A program made the translations under genes and the position numbers. Source: Psoroptes ovis (taxonomy: Eukaryota > Arthropoda > Arachnida > Sarcoptiformes > Psoroptidae). From it: a stretch of DNA of 64,000 bases. This document shows positions 49,001 to 61,449 of this stretch, in pieces (position 1 is the stretch's first letter; each line of letters begins with the position of its first letter). Where the stretch lies: the NCBI GenBank assembly GCA_002943765.1, contig PQWQ01000033.1:315001-379000 (forward strand). The letters run 5' to 3'. Under the pieces are notes generated by a model. The model worked only from the letters and a program-made list of their open reading frames with translations, was not told where the DNA came from and searched no databases.

Positions 49001-51372
49001 AATCAGCTTGTCAGTATTCTCTCATTGATTTCTCATCTAAAAAGGTATTTTTTACCTGTGAAAAATTTTCGAATTTTTTTTTTTGTTAATTAAAAATTAA
49101 CGAATGGTAAGAGGATGATAAAGGGTTAATGATTCGTTATGATTCGATTTTTTTTTGATGTTTTTCAATTTAAAAGGGTTAATTAATTAATTAATTAATA
49201 TAAATAATGAATTTTTTTTCTGTACAAATGATAATGATAATGATGAGGTAATAATGATGATAATAATGAGAATGAATGATTAACGGATATATAAATAGAT
49301 GTTGTATTTATGAGGTTATAATGATCGATTGTGAAGACCTTTCCATCAATGAATGGATGATGCCTAATACTTTTTGAAAGGTTTATCTTACCCTTACCCT
49401 AATGAAAAATTCACCTTTAGACCTTATACTATACCTTTACTGCTTAACATAGGTATTTTGCCAAAGGTTTGTTTTGGCAGGTTTTTTATGAGGTTTATGC
49501 TGAAGATGATTCGAAATGATATCGCTGCGCCAGTTATTTATTATTATCATTAAAAAGATGCGGTTTAATGATGATGTATCTCTCATTGTCTTCAACTGAT
49601 TCATGAGAATTATTTTTCCGAAATCCATTATTATCATGTAAATCTGATTATATTTTCATTGTTTTAAATTTTTTGGGGCCATTCACAAATGGATTCAACC
49701 AAACAAATGATAATAAAATTAAATTAATTCGTGAAAATTGAATTTAAATCCTTCTTCTCTTGGATGATGATGATAATGATTATCATTATTTGTCTGGATG
49801 TTTATGAATGTACATCTTACGCTAGCTATAAGCTAATGGGTATTTCGTTATTGTTTTAAATGATAATGTTACACAAGGTATAACCCTTGCTTGAATGTTG
49901 CTGATGAATACGATGCCACACACAAATATTCAGTCGAATTCAGACAGTTTTAAATGGGCAATAAAATTTTACATTGTTTTCTTTGGTCATTTGAGTTTTA
50001 AATACAATTTCCAAGGGTTTTCAAAAGGTTTAAACCCTTAAACCTTGAGCCATTATTGCTTTGATCTCGTTTAGCATCATTTGGTTTGATCACGATTTTT
50101 AAATTTTTGAAAATTTTGCTAAGCAAGATTTTTGGTAAGATTTCATCCGCCTAAAATCAGCTGTTAAGGCCAAACCCTTTTGATTGGAACCCTTTTGATT
50201 GGAATGAAATTAATGTAAATCTTACGGATTATCAATGAACAGATTGACCAATTGACAATCATAGACCGAGATTTTCAAAGTTTTTTGACATTTTTTTGAC
50301 AGCCTTTGAAAGCTTGCTTGTTGCTTTGATATCCGAAAGCCATTTGTTTGAAAGGCTATAAGCTTCAAAGCCTTTAAAAGCATCCAAACAGCTGGCGTAT
50401 TTTGTATTCGAAACATCCACACACAAAGATTACGCAAGTTGCTGTCTGTGTGTGTTTTGAATGGATGGATTCGAATATAATCGACTTTAATGAGCTGTAA
50501 ACCCTTTTTCGAAAATCCTCTTAAATCTTTTGATTTTTCGAAAATTTGAAAATCGGAATAGAAATGAATTGATTTCATTCAAAAATTGATTTCATTCAAA
50601 ATTGAAAATCAATCAATCGATTCATTCAAAGCTTGCTTGATCGGTTTAAACAAATATCTTCGACATTATTTGTGTATGACCACCACCACCACCACCATTA
50701 ACAGCACATGAACAAATTTCAATTTGAGCTTTTCTTGGCGTCTTAGAAGTTAAATCAAATCAAATTCAAATTCGAAATATTCAGGTTAAAATGTTTAACC
50801 TGGTTCGTGGTTTTAAGATTTATTTTAAGATGATTTTTGCTGTGGCTGAATTTACCTGTATATTATGTTGTTCACCTGTCAATCAAAATCGATTTCGGGG
50901 CTGATGATCATCTGAGACAAGTGATTCGATTATGGTCGGATTTTGCTTCCATGGATTTTGTTCATTGATTCACTTCACCGATGACTAATGTGGCCACCGT
51001 CATTACTGCCACCATTTTGGCTGCCATCGCCGCGCCAGTCATAATCGATTGATCCCGATTTAGTTCGACCGGGTTACAGCCTGTTCGATCGATTAGTTGA
51101 TTGATTTTCAATTGATTTTTTTCGTCCATGGACGAAAAAATCATTCATACATGAAGTAATACACGTCAAATGTATTCAAAAATACATGACATATGATGAG
51201 GATGATGGCCTGTCAATCAGTCAGGTTAGTCAGGCAGGTATATTTGATTTGTTGCCAAAATTTGCATATAAATTACTCATTGAAACATGTACGAAATTAT
51301 CCAAAGGTATCAACCTTATCAAACTCATTAAAAACTGGCTCATTTGTTGCTGCGAACAACAGCAAATCCTTT

Positions 51373-51389
51373 ACAAGGCTATAGCCTCG
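51373..51389. repeat. Short dyad AAGGCTATAGCCT
   Basis: AGGCTATAGCCT is a perfect 12-bp palindrome, a variant of the AAAGG dyads with both arms changed. Confidence 0.65.
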
Positions 51390-51558
51390 TAGACTAATCC
51401 GCAAGCTTTTTGATTGCTCGATTCGATTCTCGAAATAATTTTGAATTCGTGATGCGGTTATTACCTGGGATTATTATCACTTGAGCTCTCAGTACAAATG
51501 TGTCTGTGTGTGTCTCTGAATGGTTGTGTAACATTTCCAAAAATTGTATAACATTTTA

Positions 51559-51650
51559 ATATGAGGCTATAAGCCTTTACTATGACGATAAAAGTCTTTA
51601 ATATGAAAGTAATGACCCATTAATATAAGGCTATAACCTTTTAATATCGT
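51559..51650 (+). repeat. 21-22-bp tandem repeat built from AAGGCTATAAGCCTT-type dyads
   Basis: ATATG-like unit starts lie at 51559, 51580, 51601, 51623 and 51644. Units 1 and 4 hold intact dyads (AGGCTATAAGCCT, AAGGCTATAACCTT); units 2 and 3 are diverged. Confidence 0.7.
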
Positions 51651-52224
51651 TTATTATTGTGATTACAATCGTTTATTGTCATTTTTATTTTTCCAAAAAA
51701 ATGATTTACGACATTATAATAATGATAATGTTGATGAGGGTCATTTCATACAAATCATACAGGATATAATCTTCGAATATATTTTTGAAATTGGCTTACT
51801 TACCAGCAATTGTTGCGCTGGGGGTAAAAAACATTCATAAAATACATGTCCACCGAACACATAATTGTCATTTAATGATGTTTTATTATTATCATGAATT
51901 ATCTCCGTCGAAGGTAATTCAAAGGTAATTCAATCTTCATCATTTTTTTGTTTTAACTCGAATCACGAATTTGTACCAAATTCAATCCTTCCATTATTCC
52001 ATTTGTTTTGAATTAAATCAAAGGTATTAGCCTGGTAAATAAAGCATTGTTCAATTTACCAAGGTATCATTATACGTTTTGTTTGTCATAATGTGAATAT
52101 GAATTCATATTTTTGTGTGACCACAAATACAAATCATGATATAAACAAATATTAAATAAATGATTTAATGAGATTTCAATTGTCTTATGATGATGGCATT
52201 TTCGCTAGAAAAAATTGTCATTAA

Positions 52225-52456
52225 GGATTTTCAAAAGGTTTTTGAGAGGTTTTTAAAAGGGTTTAATGGGTTTTGGTAGGTTTTTTACTGGTTAAATATG
52301 AAAGAACACTCATCAAATGGCCATTTGCAGAGGTTTTTAAGGTGCTTGGACAGGCTTTCAGATGTTTTAAAAGGCTTTCGGAGAAGTTTTAAGAGGCTTC
52401 GATAAGGTTTTCCACGAGGTTTTCGCAGGGTTTCGTAAGGTATAAACCTCTACTGT
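52225..52456 (+). repeat. AGGTTTT / AGGCTTT array
   Basis: About a dozen AGG-(T/C)TTT words repeat with loose 14-20-bp spacing, ending in a dyad AAGGTATAAACCT. It is purine/pyrimidine-skewed and T/G-rich on the plus strand. Confidence 0.65.
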
Positions 52457-53492
52457 CATATATGTGTCATGTCAAATTTTATTTCAAAAATTTTTAATTC
52501 CGAAAATTTTTTTCTAAAATGTCCCATCAACCAAAATACATGATTGATACAATTTTTAGCTTACACATATACACCCACACAAATATTTGACAGTTTTAAC
52601 ATTTCCTCGAAGCTTCAATTGGGCTCATCAATCACCGCGGCGGTGATTGATGACACCAACCAACCAACCACCTTGTTGGTTCTCACACAAATTTATGAAT
52701 GACCATAATTGGTCATTCATAAATTTTGTATGTCGCCGTCTTTTGTCGTTCAATAAATCTTTTCGTCAAATCTGTCATTTGACGATGGCGGCAGTAATCA
52801 TTGATTTAATTAATTTCGATCAAATCAAATCTCTTAAATCAAATGATAATGTGTTCGGATATCACCTTGTTTATCCCAGGTACGTAAATTGATTGAAATC
52901 TTTGACTGAATTCAATTTAATTTCAAATCAAATTTAATTTGATTTGAATCAATTTGATTTGAAATTTACCTGTGAATCGCCGAAATGTTTTCAAAGTGTT
53001 TGAAATATTTCAAATGTTTTGAAATGTGTTTTCACAAATTTTTGTAATTTTCTCACACGGGTTAATGTGATACATACACACACACACATATATTTGCATT
53101 GAATCGAAATCAAATTCGAATCGAAATCAAATCGCTTCTTATCTTCAATCATTGATCAAATCAATCACAAATTTCACACCAGTCACAATTCACATTTCAC
53201 ACCAGTGACTTGTACCTATCTTATCAATGATTAAATGTCAATGAATGATCACTTGTTTAACTGCTTGTCCGGCAGATTTCTTATCTTTAAGATTGAATCT
53301 AATAGCTGCGCATCTCATTTTATGTAATTTATTCAATTTCATTCAAGCTTCTTTGGCTACTTGTATTTCAAAGGGTTAAAGCCTGTAATGGTTACATTGT
53401 ATCGATCTTAAAGGCCCATAGAATAAAATGTCGTTTTGATATTGATTTTGTGTTTTGACCGAAATTCATTGAGAAAAATCCATATTGAGAAA

Positions 53493-53911
53493 CACGTGTA
53501 ACACGTGCGACATTTGATTTTTGTGTTGCATTATTCTCAGTGTTTCATGCATTATTCAGCTTGTTCCTGTATCAGGGTACCCTTAGGTCTGTCTGTGTGT
53601 GTCCAAGGGTACCTACCTATTGAAAAATGTATCAATGTATTGCTTGGATGAATGTATCGATCTCAGGGTTACAACAGGGTCTCAGGCTATGCGTGTTCAT
53701 GTGCGTGTGTGTGTAACAATACCCTTGACATGTACTTATTACATGTCACTTTATTTCCATAATCCAATCATTGGATTTGACCTAGAAAACCTTTGTTCAT
53801 TCATCGAATGGGTGTGTTTTAGACATTTTGTCCCCTCTTACGCTTGTTTTGAATTCACATAAACTTTTTGTCGAAACACGTGCATCAAAAGGTCACGTGT
53901 TCTTTCACGTG
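53493..53911. promoter_or_regulatory. Cluster of five CACGTG E-boxes
   Basis: CACGTG occurs at 53493, 53502, 53877, 53894 and 53906. Two tight groups suggest a bHLH-responsive element in the candidate giant intron; no function is shown. Confidence 0.4.
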
Positions 53912-54659
53912 CGTTCGACCCGGTCCCCTCCCGTATGTCGCGGCTCAAAGGTTTCTGCCTCTAGCTGCAGTACAAGCAAAGCCCCAAGGTACCAATGAAC
54001 AAACGGTCACCCTAAGGGCTAATCTGCTTCATTTGATTCATTGAATTCATTGATTCCATTGAATCATCGTCGATGAATTATTCACAAGTTTTGCCTGCTT
54101 ACATATTTTATTACCCTTAAATTAAATACACAAAAGTTACGCATCAAAGAATTTATTAGTGTTCAGAGACTATAACTACTGGTTGTCAAAAAAAAAAAAA
54201 AAAAAAATGGATCAGATTTCCCTTGTGACATTCACATTCACGTGAATACACAGAAAATCATCAAAAAATGAAATTCCAAAATGAATAATTCATTATTTAT
54301 TCTAATGACATTCGTCGATTTTACATTCAAAAGTTTCATAGAAACTTCCATTGAAACTCCATTGAATTTCAATTACACCGAAAAATCAGAAGAAAAATCT
54401 TGACAATTCACGAATTCACAAATCCAAATATTTACCAGGTTCGGTTTGATTGGATTTGTTTCGAATACAATATTTACTTTGTAACAAATCTTGTTGGTGT
54501 TCATCTTTCATAACTTCATACATATATTTACATGATCATTATCGAAATAATGATGATCATAATAACAACCAACAGACAAATAAACAAATGACGACCACCA
54601 CACAACCAAAAAAAATGATTAATGATTCTTTGGTATTACACTTGTCCACTTGTATACAC

Positions 54660-54870
54660 ACAAGTGCCATTGGTCCATTGTCCACCATCGTCCATTGTCC
54701 CATTCGGTATTCATTTGTCCATTGAATCCAATTGAATCTCATAGTTCACAATGCATTCATACCCTTAGTCCATGGGACACTGTCCTCTGGTACATAGGAC
54801 ACTGTCCTCTCAGTGTATTCGGTCCCATACACACTGTACATTGTCCTCTTATTTGGTCCCATACACAAAC
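54660..54870 (+). repeat. GTCC-rich irregular tandem repeat
   Basis: GTCCATTGTCC words are followed by a 22-bp repeat (CATGGGACACTGTCCTCT at 54771, CATAGGACACTGTCCTCT at 54793) and by GGTCCCATACACA at 54821 and again at 54855. GGACACTGTCC is itself a dyad. Confidence 0.75.
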
Positions 54871-55497
54871 TTTGTATTCAAGTTTTTTGAAGACCGATTT
54901 CGCTGTCGAAATGGTCAATATTTGAAATGTATTCAATCAGACAAATTAATTTCTAATAATTTTGTTTTGTTTCGAATTGTTTCTGGTGTAAACAACACCC
55001 GAAACATTAAATATTGATCCGCGAAAAAAAATGTAATTACATTTATGAATCGTACACAATGTATCAGAGACCAAATGTTACAAATGTTGTTGTAACAACA
55101 TTGTACCCTAAACTTGTACACTCAAAACTTGTCAAAACTTTGTCATTTGTCATTGATTTAATTATTTTGATTACTTCGGGGCTTCGTTTCAGGTTCGGCT
55201 TCGGCTTCCATTGAAAATACATGGAAGAAAATTACACCCGAAATTTCGAATCAAATCGAATCCCGAATCGATGATCAATGATTAATTTTGTTTCGATTCG
55301 ATTTGATTTGATTAGATTCGATGATTTGATTTGATTTTAATCAAAATAAAATGAAATTTTCGGGTTGTTTTTGACATTTGAAATGATCTATCCACCCATT
55401 CGAACATTCGTAGAAATTCATTAAAAATCCATTTGTTTTCTTTCCGTCGCTCCCTCCCTTCCTTGCACTGGTCAAATTTTTCTCGTTGTTAAATAAC

Positions 55498-55579
55498 TTA
55501 GGTTGTCCGAAAAATTCATTCCGCTTAATCCGATAGAGTTGCTCAATGAAAATCAGACAGAACTTTCCGGACAACCTAA
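55498..55579. mobile_element. Mariner-type MITE, subfamily A
   Basis: TTAGGTTGTCC ... GGACAACCTAA with full-length arms and core TTCCGCTTAATCCGATAG. Confidence 0.87.
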
Positions 55580-55957
55580 ATTATAAATATGACCAAAATG
55601 ACCAGTTGTATTAAAACAACGCGAATATCAAAAAAAATCCCAAAAATCAAATCAAATCAAAAAATAATGACCATTTCGACAAGTGCATTGACCTAATATT
55701 TGTTACAATTATTACAATTGTTGTTTACTGGTCATTTTTGTTGTTGTTGTTGTTTATTTGGTCATTTTCATTTGATTTCGGTGAATGTTTGTCGGTTGTT
55801 TGTTGGTTGTCAAATAATAATAATGTTAATACTTAATGGTATGAAATGCAAAGAAAAATGACAAGTCTTAGACTTTTTGATTTTTTTTTTTGAAATTTCT
55901 GCTGGTTCAATTCACTTGTATATTTCCATGTAAGATGATTGCCTCGAAATGATTGTA

Positions 55958-56037
55958 TTAGGCTGTCCAAAAAGTTCATTCCACTTGATAAATGGATTTG
56001 CTTATTAAAATTGGCCAGAACTTTCCGGACAGCCTAA
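55958..56037. mobile_element. Mariner-type MITE, subfamily A, diverged core
   Basis: TTAGGCTGTCC ... GGACAGCCTAA, flanked by TA on each side. Both ends carry the same compensating C/G change (GGCTGTCC / GGACAGCC). Confidence 0.85.
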
Positions 56038-56930
56038 TATTTAAACATCTTTTAAACATTTAAGAAGAAATCGTGATTGGTCAATGATGATTTCAGCTGA
56101 ATGGCTGAAATCATTATGATGGTTGGTACTGGTGGTGGTTTTGACGTTTGTTCTTAGTAATTTACGGGGCTTTCGAAGCGCAATTTTCGTGGCAATCTCC
56201 GTGGCGATTCGCACTGAATATGCCTCGTACAAAACTAACCGAAATTTGCTCCGAATTGACCGTTAAATAAAGGTTGTAACCGTAATTTTGAATTTTTGAA
56301 CTTTTTCAATCAAAAAACTGTGTAAATGCATATGTAAACAAGCGCAGAATTGCGCAATTAGTTCAAAGGCCTTTGTGATATGCTTTTGTATTTTTCACCC
56401 CATTCAATAATTTGATTTAAATCGATTTCATATAATTGAAATTTTTAGCCCAAAAAAAAAAAAAAAAAATTTAGCAAAATCCAAGCATTATGAGCTTGTC
56501 GTGTGTGTATATAATTGTGTAATTCAATGTTTATTTCAATTTAAATTTTAGATTCATTGAAGAAAATTTTTTTTTTTTTTTTTTTTTTTTGGATTAAATT
56601 GAAGAAATTAACATCAGATTTTCATTCAGATTTAATGAGATTTTCTCGAATTGAATTTTTTTTTTTTGGTGAATTCAGGTCAATTTGAATGAATTTTTTG
56701 AATTAATAATTCTTATATTTTGGTCTGAATGAATGAATGAATGAATATTTCATTGATATAATTTTGCTGCCAAAAAAAATGTCTAAAAATTGTTTTCAAA
56801 CCACTTTTTCAACTCTTTGATTGGCATTTGACACATGCAAACAAACTTGACGCCTTAATTCGTTTATGAAAAGAACAGCCATGTGTTTAAGATGTTGTTT
56901 TGATCGGTGAATAGAAAGACATTCATTCCA

Positions 56931-56964
56931 AGGTGCCTATTAGGCGCCTACCGAGTGCAAAAGG
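56931..56964 (+). repeat. GGCGCC / CGAGTGCAAAAG family copy
   Basis: AGGTGCCTATTAGGCGCCTA is followed by CCGAGTGCAAAAGG. TAGGCGCCTA is a perfect 10-bp palindrome. Confidence 0.65.
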
Positions 56965-57288
56965 TTATTTCGATCTGTTTTGATTAATATGAAATGAATT
57001 TTGAAAAATCAAATTTTGAATTTTGACTTTTGATTTGTTTGTTTGACATGAAATTTTTTCCGAAAAAAAATTTCATTAAATCAAATCAAATATACAATTT
57101 CATTGTATGTAAATTTTGATCCAATTTTTTTTCCAGTTTTGCAAATAATAAAATAAAGGATTAACAAATATTCAAATATACAAATAAATAACAAACGATG
57201 AATATATCTTCTAAACGCTTTGCACTCGTTGAATTTCGAGAGAAATTTTTTCCAAATCGTCTCTTAAAAGCTCTGAAAAACCGATTCA

Positions 57289-57340
57289 CAAAGGCTCCAG
57301 CATGGAGCCTTTGGAGTTTCAAAGGGTTGAACCCTTTTGA
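57289..57340. repeat. 11-bp hairpin CAAAGGCTCCA/TGGAGCCTTTG followed by an AAAGGG dyad
   Basis: Arms 57289-57299 and 57303-57313 are perfectly complementary around a 3-nt loop. Directly after, CAAAGGGTT-G-AACCCTTTTG (57319-57338) forms a second dyad. Confidence 0.75.
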
Positions 57341-57782
57341 ACTGATTGATTTTTATATTAAAATAATTATGATCATTTTCAATTAATTATTGTTATAAAT
57401 CTTTATTAAAATAATTATTATTTTTCGACTATTTGCCTTGAAGGGTTTTTTGCTTGACTTGTACATTTAATGATTCTTGAGTCTGCTGTATATAATACAC
57501 AGCTTTCATTCGAATACAATTTTACAGCTGCCAAGCTTCAGCATATATTCAGCAAAACTGGCTCAGTTTTCTATGTTTGTGTATTATTTGCAGTTTTCAA
57601 AGTTTATTTTTACATTTACCTTTCCATACAAATTCAATTCATTCATCATTTAATATGATTTGATTGATTTTTTTGATTTTTCTGAATTTCTTGTTGTTGT
57701 TGTTTGTATTTGTATTTGTTTGATTCACATTTACCTACTTACAATCGAAAACATTAAACATACCTGATTCAGTCAAATATAT

Positions 57783-57865
57783 TTAGGTTGTCCGGAAAGT
57801 TTTGGCCGATTTTCATTGTGCAACTCTATTGCTATAAAGCCGAATGAACTTTTCGGACAGCCTAA
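57783..57865. mobile_element. Mariner-type MITE, subfamily A (reverse orientation)
   Basis: TTAGGTTGTCC ... GGACAGCCTAA with core GCAACTCTATTG. Confidence 0.85.
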
Positions 57866-59384
57866 TATATACCTGATTGAAATGATGGAAATATATGTGT
57901 ATCAAAGGTATAAATTATTATGAAATAAACCAATAAAACTAACAAATAAATAGGCCAAAATGGCCATCATTGAATCAATGAATGAGTGAATGAATGGATG
58001 CGCATCTTGGTAGTCAGCTTTGATGAACATCTATGAACACACATATTCATTAAAATATGATTTAATTTGATTTGAGCTGATTTGATTTGATTTTGTTCGA
58101 ATGTCCATTGACTTATCATCTTATTTGAATCAAATCGAATTCGAATTAATTTGATTCAAGATTTTTTCTCAAGATTTTCATCGTTGCGCTTGTTGCTGTT
58201 GTTGTTTGCAGTTACCTGTGATTATTATCAAGCTTAATGAGCTTGCTGAAATGGCCAACTACTCAATCGTAGGCCAATGGCTTTGGGATCAAGGGATTGA
58301 CCCGTTTTCTCAAATCATTAATTTGATGAAATCATTTTGGTGATTTTGATTTGGTTGGTCAAAATTTGGATTGGTCAAATCATTTGACTGGTCAAAAAAT
58401 GATTTTGATAATTGAACTGATAATTTATTCGATTGATGAAGATCGAAATCTGAAAATCTTGAAAATTATTTTTGATATACTTTTCAAATTAATTGAGTTG
58501 AAACATACGAATTGAGAATGTCTATTTATTATTATCCATGGGTTAAAAGGTTAAAAATGAATTTTTATGAATGATATGATGAACCATCATTGATGATGAA
58601 CGAACATGGTCATTGATTAATTTTGATTAGTGTTGACTAATCGTGATTGGTCATTTTGAATTTCTTGACTTAGAATTCACAAATTCTGACCAATTCTAAT
58701 CAATTCTGTCCAGTTTTGTTTATATCAAACCGAAAGGGTTATGTTCTATAGCCAAAGTATAATTTTCCTATGAATAATATGTGAATTGAAAATTTCAATA
58801 ATTTCAAACAGAAAATTTCAATTGAAATTCAAGCCAGCCATCAATTTTGAGTTTCAAATGTTTTCAAAGCTCAAATATCAATAATTGTAGTCAATTAACT
58901 CTATCATTATTCATTACTATTGTTGTATATTGGACTTATTGATTGATAATTGATCGATTATTGATCAATTGTTTTGTTCAATACAATCAATCGATCAATC
59001 AACAATTGATTGATCGACTTCATATTCATCCAATATTCACATATGTGAACACTGTTCAATATTTGAATTTACAAACACATTTCAATTATCATTCGATTGA
59101 ATCATCGTGTATCTTTTCAATTTGAAATTCAAATTCAAACAATGACAATCGAATTGAATTGAATTGAATTCGGATGAATTCTATTCAAAAATACCCCTAA
59201 ATTATTTTGACATTTTGAACCTTTTCCATTGTTTGAACATGTTGAATTGAATTGAACAAATTTTTTTTGAATTTCAATGATTATATCAATTACGATGTCA
59301 ATCGAAAATCATTATCTTTGATTTGTACTCTGCCATTTGGCATTTTGCTTTCTTGACATATCATCAATGATGATGATTGATATA

Positions 59385-59465
59385 TTAGGTTGTCCTAAAA
59401 GTTTTTGCCGATTATATTTGTAGCGAATCATGAGAAAATTGGCAAAAACTTATCGGACAACCTAA
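59385..59465. mobile_element. Mariner-type MITE, subfamily B
   Basis: TTAGGTTGTCC ... GGACAACCTAA, TA on both flanks. Centre orientation is reversed relative to the 5807 copy (ATTATAT on the left). Confidence 0.87.
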
Positions 59466-60524
59466 TAATGATAATAATGGTAATATAATGACAGATAATA
59501 GCGATGATGCTACTGTGTGTTTTGTATGTATGTAAGTGTCCATTTATGTTTGAATAGACATTTCAATTGTCCATATTTCAATTGTACAAATTTCAATTTT
59601 GTACTTATTTTCCAATCGCCATTTGTGCTTTCGAAAGGGTTGAATTGTGTGTATTTCGAATGTAATAATTTGTATTGAATTTCAATTTCAAGACTTGAAT
59701 ATCGATTCAAAATCAATTGATTTGATTGAAATTTTTCAATTTCGAAATCAATTATTTTCAATCTATCGATTGATTCGATTTCGATTGAATTTCACATTTC
59801 AAGTCCATCTTCTCATTTTCAGATGTTTCGATTGATGACTGTTGCATAATAATTACAGATGGATACCTAATACATACCTAATAACATGGCTGAACATACT
59901 AACCATGGTAGATACCTCTTAATACTGATGGTTGATACACATCTTGATTGATGGATGCATCAACCCGCGCGGTTTGAAACCATCTATCTCTGTGTGTGCT
60001 TACCTTGTGCGCTTACCTGTGCTTTGGTCTATTTTTCAATTTCCATCATTCATCACTTTTAGACCAAAACAAGCGCACTAATTACCTTAATTAAAGCTTA
60101 ATTAGTAAAAATACAAAATGAACGACTCAAAAATTGTAACGAGCCGAACCGAACCATTGATAATTTTGTAAAAAAACAATAGCCCTATACTCTTCATAGG
60201 TAATTAACAATGTATACCTATTTATATACCTGTGTGAGCATACACATACACATCTTACAAACATTCACTTATCAATTACAATCGAAACAAACCAACCAAA
60301 AATTGGTTAATTGAAAAAAACGAAAAATCAGTCTGGCAGCTCTTCGTGAAAAAAACTAGGGCAGCAATCATCAACATCGCTGCGCAAGCTGCTGCTGTCA
60401 GACACTCTGATAGACTTCATACACAAATAATTTCATCTAAAAATAAATGATAATAAATTCAAATAATGAAATGATTTAACGAACATAATCGTGATTATTT
60501 GTTGTTGATGCTCAGATATATTTG

Positions 60525-60548
60525 TTCAAAGGTATTTACCTTTGAAAA
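60525..60548. repeat. Short dyad TTCAAAGGTA-TT-TACCTTTGAA
   Basis: Perfect 10-bp arms. It heads a stretch to about 60650 where ATACCTTTGAAAAT recurs several times. Confidence 0.7.
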
Positions 60549-61365
60549 TGGTCGAAAATAGTCGTAAATACCTTTGAAAATGCTCGAAAACTACATAAAT
60601 ACCTGTAAATACCTTTGAAAATCTTTGAAAAATACCTTTAATCTTCAAAACAAATCCCCATAAACACACATAAACACTAACAGTTTGCTACAATTATTTG
60701 TGATACAATTTGTTTATTTGATTTGTTTAACCATTTGTTTCTTAAATTGTTTGATTATTCAGACGATAGCCAGTTGTAAATTTTGCAGATTAAAATCTTC
60801 ATTCATTCGCTCGTTATAAAATCTTATTATCTTCGAACAAATATATCTTAGAAAAATATCTTATTGAGATAATTGAAAATAATCTTTAGTCTTGTAAAAT
60901 AATTGAATTTCATTTTGAATTTATTCAGAGAATTCCATTGTTTGTTTTATATTTGGATGATCAAAAATTTTTCGAAATTTTCGAAAAAATCTATTTTTAC
61001 CTGTGCCCAACATAAATATATTTCTACACATATTTATATCGAATGGATAATTTTCAATTCAATAAATCCATTCCTCGACACCCCATTTGTATCTGTGTGT
61101 GCTCATAAACTCTACGCTGTATTTCATATTGTAAATCAGCTCAAATCCATTCAAATTCAAAAACGTTTAATTGTCATTTGAATGAATCAAATCATTCACA
61201 AGGATTCAATTTTTCGACTTTTGACTTGAATTTTATTCAAAGAAATCAGATTTTAAGATTTGAAGTCTTAGATTTGCATAAGAAATCAATTGATCTTTGA
61301 ATCGATTGATCAACTCGTTTCTTCGCTTCAGATTTGAAATCAATTGTTTTTCAATTTGTTTTGCA

Positions 61366-61449
61366 TTAGGTTTTTGTCCGAAAAGTTCATTCTGCTTAAT
61401 CGGATAGAGTTGCTCATGAAAATCGGCCAAAACTTTCTGGACAACCTAT
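61366..61449. mobile_element. Mariner-type MITE, subfamily A, slightly eroded ends
   Basis: TTAGGTTTTTGTCC ... GGACAACCTATT with intact core TCTGCTTAATCGGATAG. Confidence 0.82.

Noticed and set aside
54188..54207. 20-base A run as the tail of a retroposed sequence
   Set aside because: No identifiable transcript precedes it and no target duplication was seen. Comparable A and T runs occur throughout the window.
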